From assembly GCF_020531905.1 (NCBI RefSeq), contig NZ_JAJAWG010000001.1, forward strand, positions 248,001 to 312,000: 64,000 bases of DNA, read 5' to 3'. Shown here in pieces: positions 10,057-18,183 of the stretch. Origin of the DNA: Deefgea salmonis (GTDB taxonomy: Bacteria; Pseudomonadota; Gammaproteobacteria; Burkholderiales; Chitinibacteraceae). The notes beneath the pieces were generated by a model. It was not told the DNA's origin and made no database searches. It was given only the letters and a program-made list of their open reading frames with translations. The translations under genes were made by a program, and so were the position numbers. Positions within the stretch are counted from its first letter, which is position 1, and the number at the start of each line of letters is the position of its first letter.

Positions 10057-10127
10057 GCTTGAAAATGCCTAGCTGAATTTTTAGGTGACCTGTTTTACCT
10101 TTGTTATTCATCCTCGAGGGGATAGCC

Positions 10128-10487
10128 ATGATTAGTATTTCACACGAAGCTAAATATACGCATGCAGTGGTATTTGAACAATTTACGCTGCAAGACTATA
10201 AAGAGTTCGAAGATAATGTCTTGTATGACATTCGTTTTCATGGAGCAGCTCGACTTTTACTCGATTTGAGATTAATGGATGGCTACACCATCGATATGGC
10301 ACTTGAAGAAATTCGGTTTTCAAAGAAAAACCGACAAAACTTCGATCGAGTGGCCGTGGTGAGTGATGATCAGTGGGTGGTGTGGTCCGTGTGGTTGAAT
10401 CAAGCTATTTCTGAGTCTGAAATAAAAGTATTTGCAGATATTGCGAGTGCACAGCAGTGGCTTGAATATATTAATATTGCCGCTTAA
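10128..10487 (+). CDS. SpoIIAA-like / STAS-related small protein
   Basis: 119 residues. The pattern ARLLLDLRLMDGYTIDMALEEIRF followed by RVAVVSDDQWVVWSVW and a closing helix (IASAQQWLEYI) fits the SpoIIAA-like STAS family of small cytoplasmic proteins; the identification is by overall pattern only. ATG 10128 has a strong RBS (GAGGGG at 10116-10121). It is followed by a short inverted repeat (10489-10511) and then the 571-residue protein at 10534, and may share a transcript with it. The exact role is unknown. Confidence 0.6.
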   Translation: MISISHEAKYTHAVVFEQFTLQDYKEFEDNVLYDIRFHGAARLLLDLRLMDGYTIDMALEEIRFSKKNRQNFDRVAVVSDDQWVVWSVWLNQAISESEIKVFADIASAQQWLEYINIAA

Positions 10488-10488
10488 A

Positions 10489-10511
10489 TGTCGTATTTAA
10501 TCTGTACGACA
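10489..10511. repeat. Short inverted repeat, TGTCGTA arms
   Basis: Arms TGTCGTA (10489-10495) and TACGACA (10505-10511) around a 9-base loop, between the SpoIIAA-like gene and the next gene. No T run follows on the plus strand. The same core is seen in the palindrome at 40240-40277 between fadB and fadA. Confidence 0.5.
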
Positions 10512-10533
10512 AAACTGCAGTTTGGATATAAAT

Positions 10534-12249
10534 ATGCTTGATCGAATTAGCTCTCTTTTTTCGCGTGACAAATCACCGTTAGCTAACCAAAAAATGGCGC
10601 AGCAATGGTGTAAGCAAATCTTGCAATTAGATCCTGCGTCTCGTTGCAATAAAGTGCATGAATTGGTCACAGATTTTATTGCGGCTGCGGATAAGGTGTC
10701 GCTTGAGCGTTTGCAAGCTTTGATGTTGATCGATGAGCAAGTCCAAGAAGCATTTGATGCGGTGTGTTATCAGTACGTTTCTAATCCGCGCATGTCTAAA
10801 GAGATGGAGCAGCAGCTGTGGAAGTCGGTGGTGAGTTTTGCGACGGATATGGTGGATTCATATCAGCGATTTGTTCAGGCTGATGGCAGTGAAAGTCAAC
10901 AGCAGTCATTTGATTTGTTGATGCCGATTGTTCTGGCGCGCAGTTTGCGTTATCTCGCGATTCAAGCGAAATGGCATTATTTCCGCTTTGAAAAAGTACC
11001 GCCTAAATTGTGGCTGCAAGCCCATCAGATGTATCGCTTATCTGAAATTGGCGGCTTTGATTGTAATTCATTCTCTCTATATCCAACTAGCAAGGATGAG
11101 GTTTCATCCTGCGCTGATGAATATATTCAAATGCTCATGCTCAATACCTTGTCGAATAATAACTTATCGGTTCGCCAAATCGATATGATTGACGCTTGGC
11201 TTGAACGATGGTCTAAATTCATTCAAATCGGGCGAAAATATCAAGATACGCAACATCATTTTTGCGTTAATCTACAAGAGGCGCAAGGCCCACAAAAAAT
11301 AAATAACGATTTATTGGGTGAGCCTTATCGCTATTGGGGATTGAATGATTTAATTGGACATATTCAAGAAACGCTCGGCAAGCTTATGACGGGCTCTAGT
11401 TACGCTTCTTTGGGTTTAAATTCCGATTCGCGTGGCGCTACGGTGAGTGATTTACTCAAGCATCTGGATGTATTTTGGACCATGTGCATGCGTAATAGTC
11501 AGGTAAAACGCAGTGCCAGACAAAAAGTAACCAAATCGGCCGACGTGATTTATGGTTTGGATCGTATTTGTCGATATGTAAAATTAGATAATGATAAATT
11601 TAATCGTCAGGGGGCTGAGTCTAAAGGAACGGTAGATTATGATGAAATCATGGATATGCGTTTGTATGGATTTGTTTCGTCAAGAACGAAAGAAAAATTA
11701 GCTGCAAATCCGTATAGCTTTACGAGTAATGCCAAACAAGAAATAGATTGGCATAGTTGGGCAATTGATAATGAAAGTGCTGATGGCTTTGGCGCTACTT
11801 TGCGTTTTTCTGAAAATGAATGGATACGGCCTAGCTTATTATTGGCTTCACGAGAAAGTAACGAAGCCAATTGGCGAATCGGTATTTTGCGGCGCATTGC
11901 CCGATTGAGCGATGATGAAGTTTCGGTCGGCGTGCAAATTATTAGTGTAACACCGGTGATGGTCGGCATGAAGTCAGAGCAAAAAGACCGAGTTGAAACC
12001 ATTACCGTTGCCGATTTAAATTTTACTGCAGGACTTGAATTACCCAATGTTCGTACTGCACTGTATGTGTCTCATCAAGTGAATGGCAGTAGTGTTAATA
12101 CTTTGATTATGAATTTGGCCGATTATGGTTTAGATAAAGTGTATCAAGTGAATGCACGCGATAAAAAGTTCTCGGTAAGCCTCGGTGCAGTTTTGGAAAA
12201 AGGAGTGGATTGGGCTTGGGTTACGGTGAATGTATTGCGACAAGCATAA
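10534..12249 (+). CDS. Uncharacterised 571-residue protein, possible C-terminal PilZ-like domain
   Basis: I do not recognise the family with certainty. The N-terminal ~330 residues are helical and polar with no signal peptide or membrane segment, so it is probably cytoplasmic. The last ~170 residues (from about 420) include ESNEANWRIGILRRIARLSD and VSVGVQIISVTPV. This W-x-x-G-I-x-R-x-x-R pattern with a following GVQ strand resembles PilZ-like c-di-GMP-binding domains of betaproteobacteria, but the canonical RxxxR...DxSxxG motif is not evident. ATG 10534 is preferred to TTG 10522 (GGA box seven bases upstream of the ATG). A bidirectional terminator follows. Confidence 0.7.
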   Translation: MLDRISSLFSRDKSPLANQKMAQQWCKQILQLDPASRCNKVHELVTDFIAAADKVSLERLQALMLIDEQVQEAFDAVCYQYVSNPRMSKEMEQQLWKSVVSFATDMVDSYQRFVQADGSESQQQSFDLLMPIVLARSLRYLAIQAKWHYFRFEKVPPKLWLQAHQMYRLSEIGGFDCNSFSLYPTSKDEVSSCADEYIQMLMLNTLSNNNLSVRQIDMIDAWLERWSKFIQIGRKYQDTQHHFCVNLQEAQGPQKINNDLLGEPYRYWGLNDLIGHIQETLGKLMTGSSYASLGLNSDSRGATVSDLLKHLDVFWTMCMRNSQVKRSARQKVTKSADVIYGLDRICRYVKLDNDKFNRQGAESKGTVDYDEIMDMRLYGFVSSRTKEKLAANPYSFTSNAKQEIDWHSWAIDNESADGFGATLRFSENEWIRPSLLLASRESNEANWRIGILRRIARLSDDEVSVGVQIISVTPVMVGMKSEQKDRVETITVADLNFTAGLELPNVRTALYVSHQVNGSSVNTLIMNLADYGLDKVYQVNARDKKFSVSLGAVLEKGVDWAWVTVNVLRQA

Positions 12250-12267
12250 ATAATTAACAGCAGAATA

Positions 12268-12296
12268 AAAAATGGCGTGAATTTCACGCCATTTTT
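12268..12296. terminator. Bidirectional terminator between the 571-residue gene and mogA
   Basis: Stem AATGGCGTGA / TCACGCCATT with A tract before and T tract after, a symmetric terminator for the convergent genes at 10534 (plus) and mogA (minus). Confidence 0.9.
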
Positions 12297-12315
12297 GCAT
12301 TTAAATCGATTTGAA

Positions 12316-12897
12316 TTAACTACGAATTGCCGATTTAGGTCGAAATGATTTGACGACTTTGGGGTCGGTTTCTATATACGGTCCGTTGAGCAATTGTATG
12401 CAATAAGGGATGGCGGAAAAAATACCAGAAACCAATGACTGCCCATGCTCGTCTTTTAAGCCTTCGAGTGTTTCTTTGATCGATTTGGGTTGCCCGGGCA
12501 AATTTAATATTAAGCTGTTGCCACGAATCACTGCAGTTTGTCGCGATAAAATTGCAGTAGGAACAAACTGCAGGCTGATTTGTCGCATTTGCTCGCCAAA
12601 TCCGGGCATTTCCTTATCCATCACTGCGCGGGTTGCTTCGGGTGTGACATCGCGTTTGGCAGGGCCCGTGCCGCCCGTGGTGAGTACCAGTTGGCATTGG
12701 GCTAAATCAACCAGCTCAATTAAGGTCTGCTCGATGTGCGCTTGTTCATCGGCGATGAGTCGTGTTTCTAAAGTAAAAGGGGTGGTGAGTGCTTGCGCCA
12801 ACCACTCACCCAGTGCTGGAATGCCTTGATCTTCATAGACGCCGCGGCTTGCACGGTCAGAAATGGAAACCAATCCGATTTTGAAGTCGATGCTCAT
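12316..12897 (-). CDS. mogA: Molybdopterin adenylyltransferase
   Basis: Adenylates molybdopterin before molybdenum insertion in molybdenum-cofactor synthesis. 193 residues. Diagnostic motifs are TTGGTGPAKRDVTPEAT, MPGFGEQMRQISLQFVPTAI and LNLPGQPKSIKETLEGLKD, all close to E. coli MogA. ATG at 12897 gives the usual start (MSIDFKIGLVSISDRAS); longer frames to 13035 run into the upstream phosphatase gene. It overlaps the HAD phosphatase by 4 bases (ATGA), so the two are cotranscribed. No other moa/moe genes are in the window. Confidence 0.96.
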   Translation of the reverse strand: MSIDFKIGLVSISDRASRGVYEDQGIPALGEWLAQALTTPFTLETRLIADEQAHIEQTLIELVDLAQCQLVLTTGGTGPAKRDVTPEATRAVMDKEMPGFGEQMRQISLQFVPTAILSRQTAVIRGNSLILNLPGQPKSIKETLEGLKDEHGQSLVSGIFSAIPYCIQLLNGPYIETDPKVVKSFRPKSAIRS

Positions 12898-13559
12898 GCT
12901 TGAATACGCACAGTCAGGCCAGATGGCATGTGATCTACTTTGATGCGCGTAAAGTCGCAGGTTTGGTATTGCGCTAAACCGGTTGAGTCTGCGCCTGCCG
13001 CGTGGGTGATCGCAATCACCGTTGCGCCAGCACAATGCGCGGAACGAATCCCTGCTGCGGCATCTTCAAAGGCGATGCAATCTGTTGCTGGCAATTGCAA
13101 TAAGCTCGCGCCTTGCAAGTAAGGGTCAGGGTTGGGCTTGCCGAGTGTGACGTCTTCGGCGCCAATTAAATGCTTTGGCGTAGGCAAACCGACAAAGGCG
13201 AGCTTGGCCAGTGCAAGTTGGCGCGGTGCAGATGTCACTACGGCCCATTGTTCAGGGTTTAAAGCTTCGAGAAAAGCTTTCGCCCCCGCAATGGCAACGT
13301 TGCCCTCAAGGCTTTGCAATTCTTCGGCAATGAGTCGCGCTGTTTCAGCTTTGGCGTCTAAATGCGGTGCAACCAGCGCAATGGTTTCTTCGCCACGACG
13401 GCCATGCATTACTTTTAGAATGGCCGAAAAATCAATTTGTTGACGATCAGCCCAGTTGCGCCAGATTTTTTCAATGCAAAGCGTCGAATCAATCAAGGTG
13501 CCATCCATATCAAATAGAAAACCTTGGGCAGAAAGCGTTGGGGCTGAGTCGACTGACAT
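12894..13559 (-). CDS. HAD-superfamily sugar-phosphatase-like hydrolase
   Basis: 221 residues, HAD subfamily IA. Motif I FDMDGTL (nucleophile Asp17, acid/base Asp19), motif II Thr/Ser in VVTSAPRQ, motif III Lys in LGKPNPDPY, motif IV FEDAAAGI. Sequence pattern resembles E. coli YfbT/YniC sugar phosphatases; the substrate cannot be read from the sequence. Coupled to mogA by a 4-base overlap and 4 bases after darP. Confidence 0.85.
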   Translation of the reverse strand: MSVDSAPTLSAQGFLFDMDGTLIDSTLCIEKIWRNWADRQQIDFSAILKVMHGRRGEETIALVAPHLDAKAETARLIAEELQSLEGNVAIAGAKAFLEALNPEQWAVVTSAPRQLALAKLAFVGLPTPKHLIGAEDVTLGKPNPDPYLQGASLLQLPATDCIAFEDAAAGIRSAHCAGATVIAITHAAGADSTGLAQYQTCDFTRIKVDHMPSGLTVRIQA

Positions 13560-13563
13560 AAAT

Positions 13564-14145
13564 TTAATCCTCGTTGGGGGCTGCAGGGGCTTCTTCTGGA
13601 TCTTGGTAGCCAGTGGCTGGTTCTTTAATAAATGATTTCATTAATTGAAATAATTCTCGAAATGCTTTAGGTGGTACGTGTTTGCCCGCTTCTTGCTGTT
13701 GGCGCTCTTTTTGTGAATTACGAATCAGTTGTCGCAGGTGCTGAATATCAACTTCAGGATAATCGGCGATAAAGCCTTCAACGGCTTTTACATCGGTGAG
13801 CATTTTTTCACGTAAACGTTCAATTTGGTGTAGCCAAATATTGTGCGTGTTTGAAATGCCTTTTTGCGCATCCAGAAACGCATAAATTGGCGCTGGATCG
13901 ATATTTCGCATCAATTTGCCGATATACTGCTTCTGGCGAGCAGTGGCACCATTGGCCGTGATTTTTCGACCTTCTTTGACTGCATCCAAAATGGTTTCAG
14001 GCAGGTTCAAAGGGGCGAGTTGTTTTGGCGTATATTCCAGCAAAGTCGCGCCCAATTCTTGCAACGCGAGAGCGTCACGCTTGGCTTGCGACTTGCTGAT
14101 GATGCCAACGGGTTCATCGCTGTCGTATTGATTTAGGTTGGTCAT
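13564..14145 (-). CDS. darP: Ribosome-associated protein DarP (YjgA/DUF615)
   Basis: 193 residues, all-helical. SKSQAKRDALALQELG near the N-terminus and GATARQKQYIGKLMR are the DUF615 signatures. In E. coli DarP (YjgA) aids late 50S assembly. It is slightly longer at the C-terminus (acidic, Pro-rich tail). It diverges from pmbA, as yjgA and pmbA do in E. coli, which supports both calls. Confidence 0.92.
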   Translation of the reverse strand: MTNLNQYDSDEPVGIISKSQAKRDALALQELGATLLEYTPKQLAPLNLPETILDAVKEGRKITANGATARQKQYIGKLMRNIDPAPIYAFLDAQKGISNTHNIWLHQIERLREKMLTDVKAVEGFIADYPEVDIQHLRQLIRNSQKERQQQEAGKHVPPKAFRELFQLMKSFIKEPATGYQDPEEAPAAPNED

Positions 14146-14222
14146 GGTGTCAAGAGCTTATGCAAAAGCAGTATGATACCAAACGAAACCCTGTTACTGA
14201 TTGTTCTTCTGGGAAAACTTCT

Positions 14223-15554
14223 GTGTCTGAATTTAGTTTTAGTGAACAAAACCTGCGTGATTTAGCCGCACAAGTGCTACAAGAAGCGCAAAAACAAGGC
14301 GCAACGGCGTGCGACGTCGAGGTTTCCGAAGGCGCAGGCCAAAATGTGTCAACGCGTTTGGACGAAATCGAGACGATTGAATACAACCGAGATAAAGGTG
14401 TGAATGTTACCGTTTATCTGGGGCAGCAAAAAGCGCATGCCAGTAGTAGCGACTTTTCGAGTGCCGCCTTAGCTGAAACTGTCAACAAAGCATTAAGTAT
14501 TGCCAAATACACCGCTGCGGATGAATTTGCCGGTCAGGCTGATCCGGCGCGCTTGTGTACCCACTTTCCCGATTTGGATTTATACCATCCTTGGCCTTTG
14601 GCGGTTGAAGGCGCTATTGAGTTGGCGCGCGAGTGTGAAGCTGCGGCGCGGGGCGTGGATGCACGAATTAATAACTCCGATGGCGCCACGGTGTCGACTT
14701 CGGGTTCGCGCTGGGTGTATGCCAATTCCTTGGGTTTTATGGGCACGGGTACCAGTACGCGCTACAGTATTTCTGCGGCAGTGATTGCCGAAGATGAAAG
14801 CGGCATGCAGCGCGATTATTGGTATAGCTCGGCGCGCGCTGAGGCCGATTTAGATTCGGCCAAACGAATTGGTCAACGCGCCGGTGAGCGCACGATTCGT
14901 CGCTTGGGTGCGCGGCGGCTAAAAACTGGCGAGTATCCAGTGTTGTTTGAAGCGCCTGTGGCCAGCTCTTTGATCGGACATTGGATTGCTGCGGTGAGCG
15001 GCGCAAGTTTGTATCGAAAATCGAGCTTTTTAGTCGATAGCCTAGGCAAATCGGTGTTTTCGCCGTGCGTAACGATTACTGAAGATCCATTTTTAAAGCG
15101 CGGCTTTGCCAGTGGTGCTTTTGATGCCGAAGGCGTGGCTACCGTGGCGCGCACTGTGGTGGATGCGGGTGTGCAGCAGGGGTATTTCCTTGGGAGCTAC
15201 TCAGCGCGTAAGCTAGGGATGAATACCACCGGTAATGCCGGTGGCCCACATAATCTATTGGTAGCGCCCACCATCGATGCGGCCAGTTTATTGGGCTTGA
15301 TGGGAACGGGCTTATTGGTCACCGAATTGCTCGGTCATGGCACCAATATGGTGACTGGGGATTATTCGCGCGGCGCAGCTGGATTTTGGGTTGAAAATGG
15401 CGTGATTCAATATCCGGTCGAAGAAATCACTATTGCGGGTAATTTGCGCGAGATGTATCAGCAAATTATTGCGGTAGGCGATGATGGCTTGCGCTCGAGT
15501 AGTCGCCATGTTGGCTCGATTTTGATCGAAAAAATGACCGTGGCCGGTGAATGA
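14223..15554 (+). CDS. pmbA: Metalloprotease subunit PmbA (TldE)
   Basis: Partner of TldD in the TldD/E heterodimeric protease that matures modified peptides and antitoxins. 443 residues from GTG 14223 (E. coli 450). Motifs include SVYRKSSF-type ASLYRKSSFLVDSLG, GTGLLVTELLGHG and GDYSRGAAGFWVENG, which are strong TldE features; the HExxxH zinc site belongs to TldD and is not expected here. An in-frame ATG at 14160 would add 21 residues, but it is only 14 bases from the divergent darP start and has no RBS, while GTG 14223 follows GGGAAA; a TATGAT -10-like box lies at 14172-14177. Confidence 0.92.
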   Translation: MSEFSFSEQNLRDLAAQVLQEAQKQGATACDVEVSEGAGQNVSTRLDEIETIEYNRDKGVNVTVYLGQQKAHASSSDFSSAALAETVNKALSIAKYTAADEFAGQADPARLCTHFPDLDLYHPWPLAVEGAIELARECEAAARGVDARINNSDGATVSTSGSRWVYANSLGFMGTGTSTRYSISAAVIAEDESGMQRDYWYSSARAEADLDSAKRIGQRAGERTIRRLGARRLKTGEYPVLFEAPVASSLIGHWIAAVSGASLYRKSSFLVDSLGKSVFSPCVTITEDPFLKRGFASGAFDAEGVATVARTVVDAGVQQGYFLGSYSARKLGMNTTGNAGGPHNLLVAPTIDAASLLGLMGTGLLVTELLGHGTNMVTGDYSRGAAGFWVENGVIQYPVEEITIAGNLREMYQQIIAVGDDGLRSSSRHVGSILIEKMTVAGE

Positions 15555-16177
15555 CCTCGCAGCTTCCCACTTACTGGCAACAAGCTTGCGGGCATTTAGC
15601 GGCGCAAGATCCGGTGATGGCTAAGCTGATTGCGGCGTATCCGGCGGTGAGCCTGCAAAGCCGAGGTGATGTTTTTCATACCTTGGCCAGAGCGATTGTT
15701 GGGCAGCAAATCTCGGTTAAAGCCGCTGATACAGTCTGGGCCAGACTCACTGCGGCGTTGGGGGATGTGTCCAGCGCCGCCGTGTTGCGGCAAGATCGAG
15801 ACGCACTACGCGCCTGTGGCTTGTCCGCCAGAAAGGTCGAGTATCTGAGTGATTTGGCCGTGCATCATCAAGCTGGGCGCTTAGACCCGACTGTGTGGCT
15901 CGATTGGGAGGATGAGGCGATTATTCAAGCATTGATCGCCATTCGCGGAATAGGGCGCTGGTCGGCCGAAATGTTTTTATTGTTTTATTTATTGCGCCCT
16001 AATGTGTTGCCGCTGGCCGATATCGGTTTGATTAAAGCCATTGCACTGCATTATCACGCAGGTGAGCGTTTGCCGCGTGCGGCGCTGATTGAGCTTGCCG
16101 CCGCGTGGCAGCCGTGGTGTAGTGTGGCAACGTGGTATCTGTGGCGCAGTTTAGATCCTGTGCCGGTTGAGTATTAA
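15551..16177 (+). CDS. DNA-3-methyladenine glycosylase II-like (AlkA family)
   Basis: Base-excision repair glycosylase of 208 residues, HhH-GPD fold. The helix-hairpin-helix is IAIRGIGRWSAEM (about 130-141) and the catalytic Asp is Asp157 in LPLADIGL. An AIVGQQISVKAAD segment is typical of the family. It lacks the N-terminal TBP-like domain of E. coli AlkA, as in the short Mag/AlkA group. Overlaps pmbA by 4 bases (ATGA). Confidence 0.88.
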   Translation: MTSQLPTYWQQACGHLAAQDPVMAKLIAAYPAVSLQSRGDVFHTLARAIVGQQISVKAADTVWARLTAALGDVSSAAVLRQDRDALRACGLSARKVEYLSDLAVHHQAGRLDPTVWLDWEDEAIIQALIAIRGIGRWSAEMFLLFYLLRPNVLPLADIGLIKAIALHYHAGERLPRAALIELAAAWQPWCSVATWYLWRSLDPVPVEY

Positions 16178-16201
16178 TGCTTTTCTTTGATAAGAAACGA
16201 T

Positions 16202-16663
16202 ATGTCCCAATTAACGCAAGACCCTTTTGCTACATGGCATGAGTTGGCGCAAAAAACCCAAGAGATGTGGCTAGATTCGGCCTTTGTATTTTCACAGCGC
16301 ACACAAATGCTCGCGCAAGTGGGGATGAATCCGAGCGCGGCCGACCAAGCTGAAATCACGCAAATGGGGGTAGAAAAGCTTGAGGCAGTCGGTGAGTCGT
16401 CTTTGGCGGCATGGCAGCAGATTGGTGTGATGCAGCAGGCTTTATGGTCGAGGGCTTTGCAGCAAAATCAAGCCGCCATCGCGATGTTGACGGCCAGTAT
16501 GGCTTCACCGCAGGCGGCGTTGGCGGCGCAGCAACAGTATTCAAACCAATTATTAAACCCAGAGCCATTTACACAAGCCAGCGCCGATATGGCACATGCC
16601 ATTCTGCATCCAGTGCATAAACGCACCACTGAAAATGCAGAACGGCTCAGAGAGAACGATTAA
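16202..16663 (+). CDS. Phasin-like polyhydroxyalkanoate granule protein
   Basis: 153 residues, highly helical, rich in Ala, Gln and Met, with no signal peptide. The pattern of aromatic-spaced helices (WHELAQKTQEMWLDSAFVF) and long amphipathic Ala/Gln stretches fits short phasins that coat PHA granules. ATG 16202 with RBS AAGAAACG just upstream; an ATG-less upstream extension to 16187 is ignored. No phaC or phaZ is in the window, so the call rests on composition. Confidence 0.5.
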   Translation: MSQLTQDPFATWHELAQKTQEMWLDSAFVFSQRTQMLAQVGMNPSAADQAEITQMGVEKLEAVGESSLAAWQQIGVMQQALWSRALQQNQAAIAMLTASMASPQAALAAQQQYSNQLLNPEPFTQASADMAHAILHPVHKRTTENAERLREND

Positions 16664-17611
16664 TTACAAGGTTTTGAGCTTGCCATGAAACTGTGACAAG
16701 CTTGAATAGCCTTTCTTTTCCATGATTTCGCTAAGCTCAGCTTTCACTCGGGCAAAAATACCAGGGCCTTCTTCGTATAGCGCCGTGCCCATTTGCACTA
16801 AAGTCGCACCCGCCAAAATGTGCATAAAAGCTTCTTGACCAGATTTCACACCACCACAACCGATAATGGCTTTTTCTGGGCAGCGGCGATAAAACGCATT
16901 CACATTGGCCAGTGCCGTCGGCAGCACATAGTCGCCACCCAAGCCACCAAAGCCATCTTTGGGTTTGATGATGACCGATTCACTGTCAATATCAATCGCC
17001 AGCGCATTCCCAATTGAATTAATACAAGTCACAAAAGCAACGGTTGGGTAGCGATTTAAAATCGCGGCCGCTTCGTCAAAATGCGCGATGTCAAAATACG
17101 GTGGCAATTTAACACCTAAAGAGCGCTGTCCGTAGCCAGAGGTCACTTCGGCCAATAAAGTATCCATGGCATCAAAATCATAACCCAGCTGTGCTTTACC
17201 CGGTACATTCGGGCACGATAAATTGATTTCTAAAATCGCCGGTGTCACCGCGTCTTTTAGGCCGTCGATCATCGCTAAATTGTCATCGAGCGTGAGACCG
17301 GAAATCGAAATAAATAAAGGCTTGCTCTCATAATCATGGCGCTCGGTATAGCGCAAATAATAAGCAAAGCCTTCGTTGGGTAGACCCATCGAATTAATAC
17401 TGCCCCACGGCTTATCCCCGTTGAGAACGCGGTAACGCGGCTCGGGATTGCCATCGCGCGGCTGTAAGGTGCAGCTTTTGGTCACCATGGCACCCGCTTC
17501 GGATTCTTGCAATGCTTCGAGTTGTGAACCCACGCTGCACCAAACCCCTGAGGCATTCATCAAAGGGTTGTTCAAGGGTAAATCTAAAAATGTTGTAGCT
17601 AAATTGGGCAT
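16664..17611 (-). CDS. pyrD: Dihydroorotate dehydrogenase, class 1A (fumarate type)
   Basis: Flavoenzyme oxidising dihydroorotate to orotate in pyrimidine synthesis. 315 residues, soluble, with NASGVWC at the N-terminus and the active-site Cys133 in EINLSCPNVPGK. A Cys base (rather than Ser) and the absence of an N-terminal membrane helix place it in class 1; the length and motifs fit class 1A (Lactococcus PyrDA type), which uses fumarate. Most proteobacteria have the membrane-associated class 2 enzyme, so this may be a second or acquired copy. Its stop abuts the convergent phasin gene. Confidence 0.9.
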   Translation of the reverse strand: MPNLATTFLDLPLNNPLMNASGVWCSVGSQLEALQESEAGAMVTKSCTLQPRDGNPEPRYRVLNGDKPWGSINSMGLPNEGFAYYLRYTERHDYESKPLFISISGLTLDDNLAMIDGLKDAVTPAILEINLSCPNVPGKAQLGYDFDAMDTLLAEVTSGYGQRSLGVKLPPYFDIAHFDEAAAILNRYPTVAFVTCINSIGNALAIDIDSESVIIKPKDGFGGLGGDYVLPTALANVNAFYRRCPEKAIIGCGGVKSGQEAFMHILAGATLVQMGTALYEEGPGIFARVKAELSEIMEKKGYSSLSQFHGKLKTL

Positions 17612-17695
17612 GAGAATGGCTCCCTAAAGACGATTAAATTCATCTTAGCGGCTAGAACGCAAGGGGAATGTGAGCCTAATCAACAAAAGCTTGTT

Positions 17696-18130
17696 TTAAG
17701 ATTTTGATGTAATTTGTTGGCTTAGCGTTGACATCATTTGCCGCCATGCCGTTGTCACCTCGGCACCGAGCTCTGATTCAATGCGTAACAGTAGTTCGCG
17801 TTGCGGGCTGGTGAGCTCATGTTCTAATTGCTGGCCAAGTGGGGTCAAATATAGGTTTTTTACGCGTTTGTCATGGTCGCCACTTTGACTGGTAATCAAT
17901 TGCGCCGTTTGTAAGGCTTTGAGTGGGCCGTGCAAGGCTTGTTTGCTTACACCTAATTTGCTTAGTAATTGATGAATGGCTACGCCAGGATGTCTGGCGA
18001 CAAAATACAACACTCGGTGATGAACGCGTCCCCATTGCCGTTCGGCAAGCAATGCGTCCGCTTGCGCGGTAAAGGCACGGTAGCCATAAAACAAGAGTTC
18101 AATATCGGCTTCAATTTTTTGGTCAATCAT
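17696..18130 (-). CDS. MarR-family transcriptional regulator
   Basis: 144 residues. Winged-helix DNA-binding domain at about 40-105: VLYFVARHPGVAIHQLLSKL, then LGVSKQALHGPLKALQTAQL and the wing with SGDHDKRVKNLYLTPLG. Divergent from the aminotransferase at 18184; the spacer carries two inverted repeats (18122-18182), which suggests that it controls both genes. The ligand is unknown. Confidence 0.88.
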   Translation of the reverse strand: MIDQKIEADIELLFYGYRAFTAQADALLAERQWGRVHHRVLYFVARHPGVAIHQLLSKLGVSKQALHGPLKALQTAQLITSQSGDHDKRVKNLYLTPLGQQLEHELTSPQRELLLRIESELGAEVTTAWRQMMSTLSQQITSKS

Positions 18131-18182
18131 ATTGACTTAATTTTCCTTGATGGGCATGATTTAGGTCTACTTAATTGACCTA
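18122..18182. promoter_or_regulatory. Divergent control region with two candidate MarR operators
   Basis: Two inverted repeats: GTCAA-N5-TTGAC at 18122-18136, overlapping the marR start codon, and TAGGTC-N9-GACCTA at 18162-18182, overlapping the region just before the aminotransferase start. Both share GTCAA/TTGAC-like half sites. Assignment to the adjacent MarR protein is inference. Confidence 0.55.
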
Positions 18183-18183
18183 T

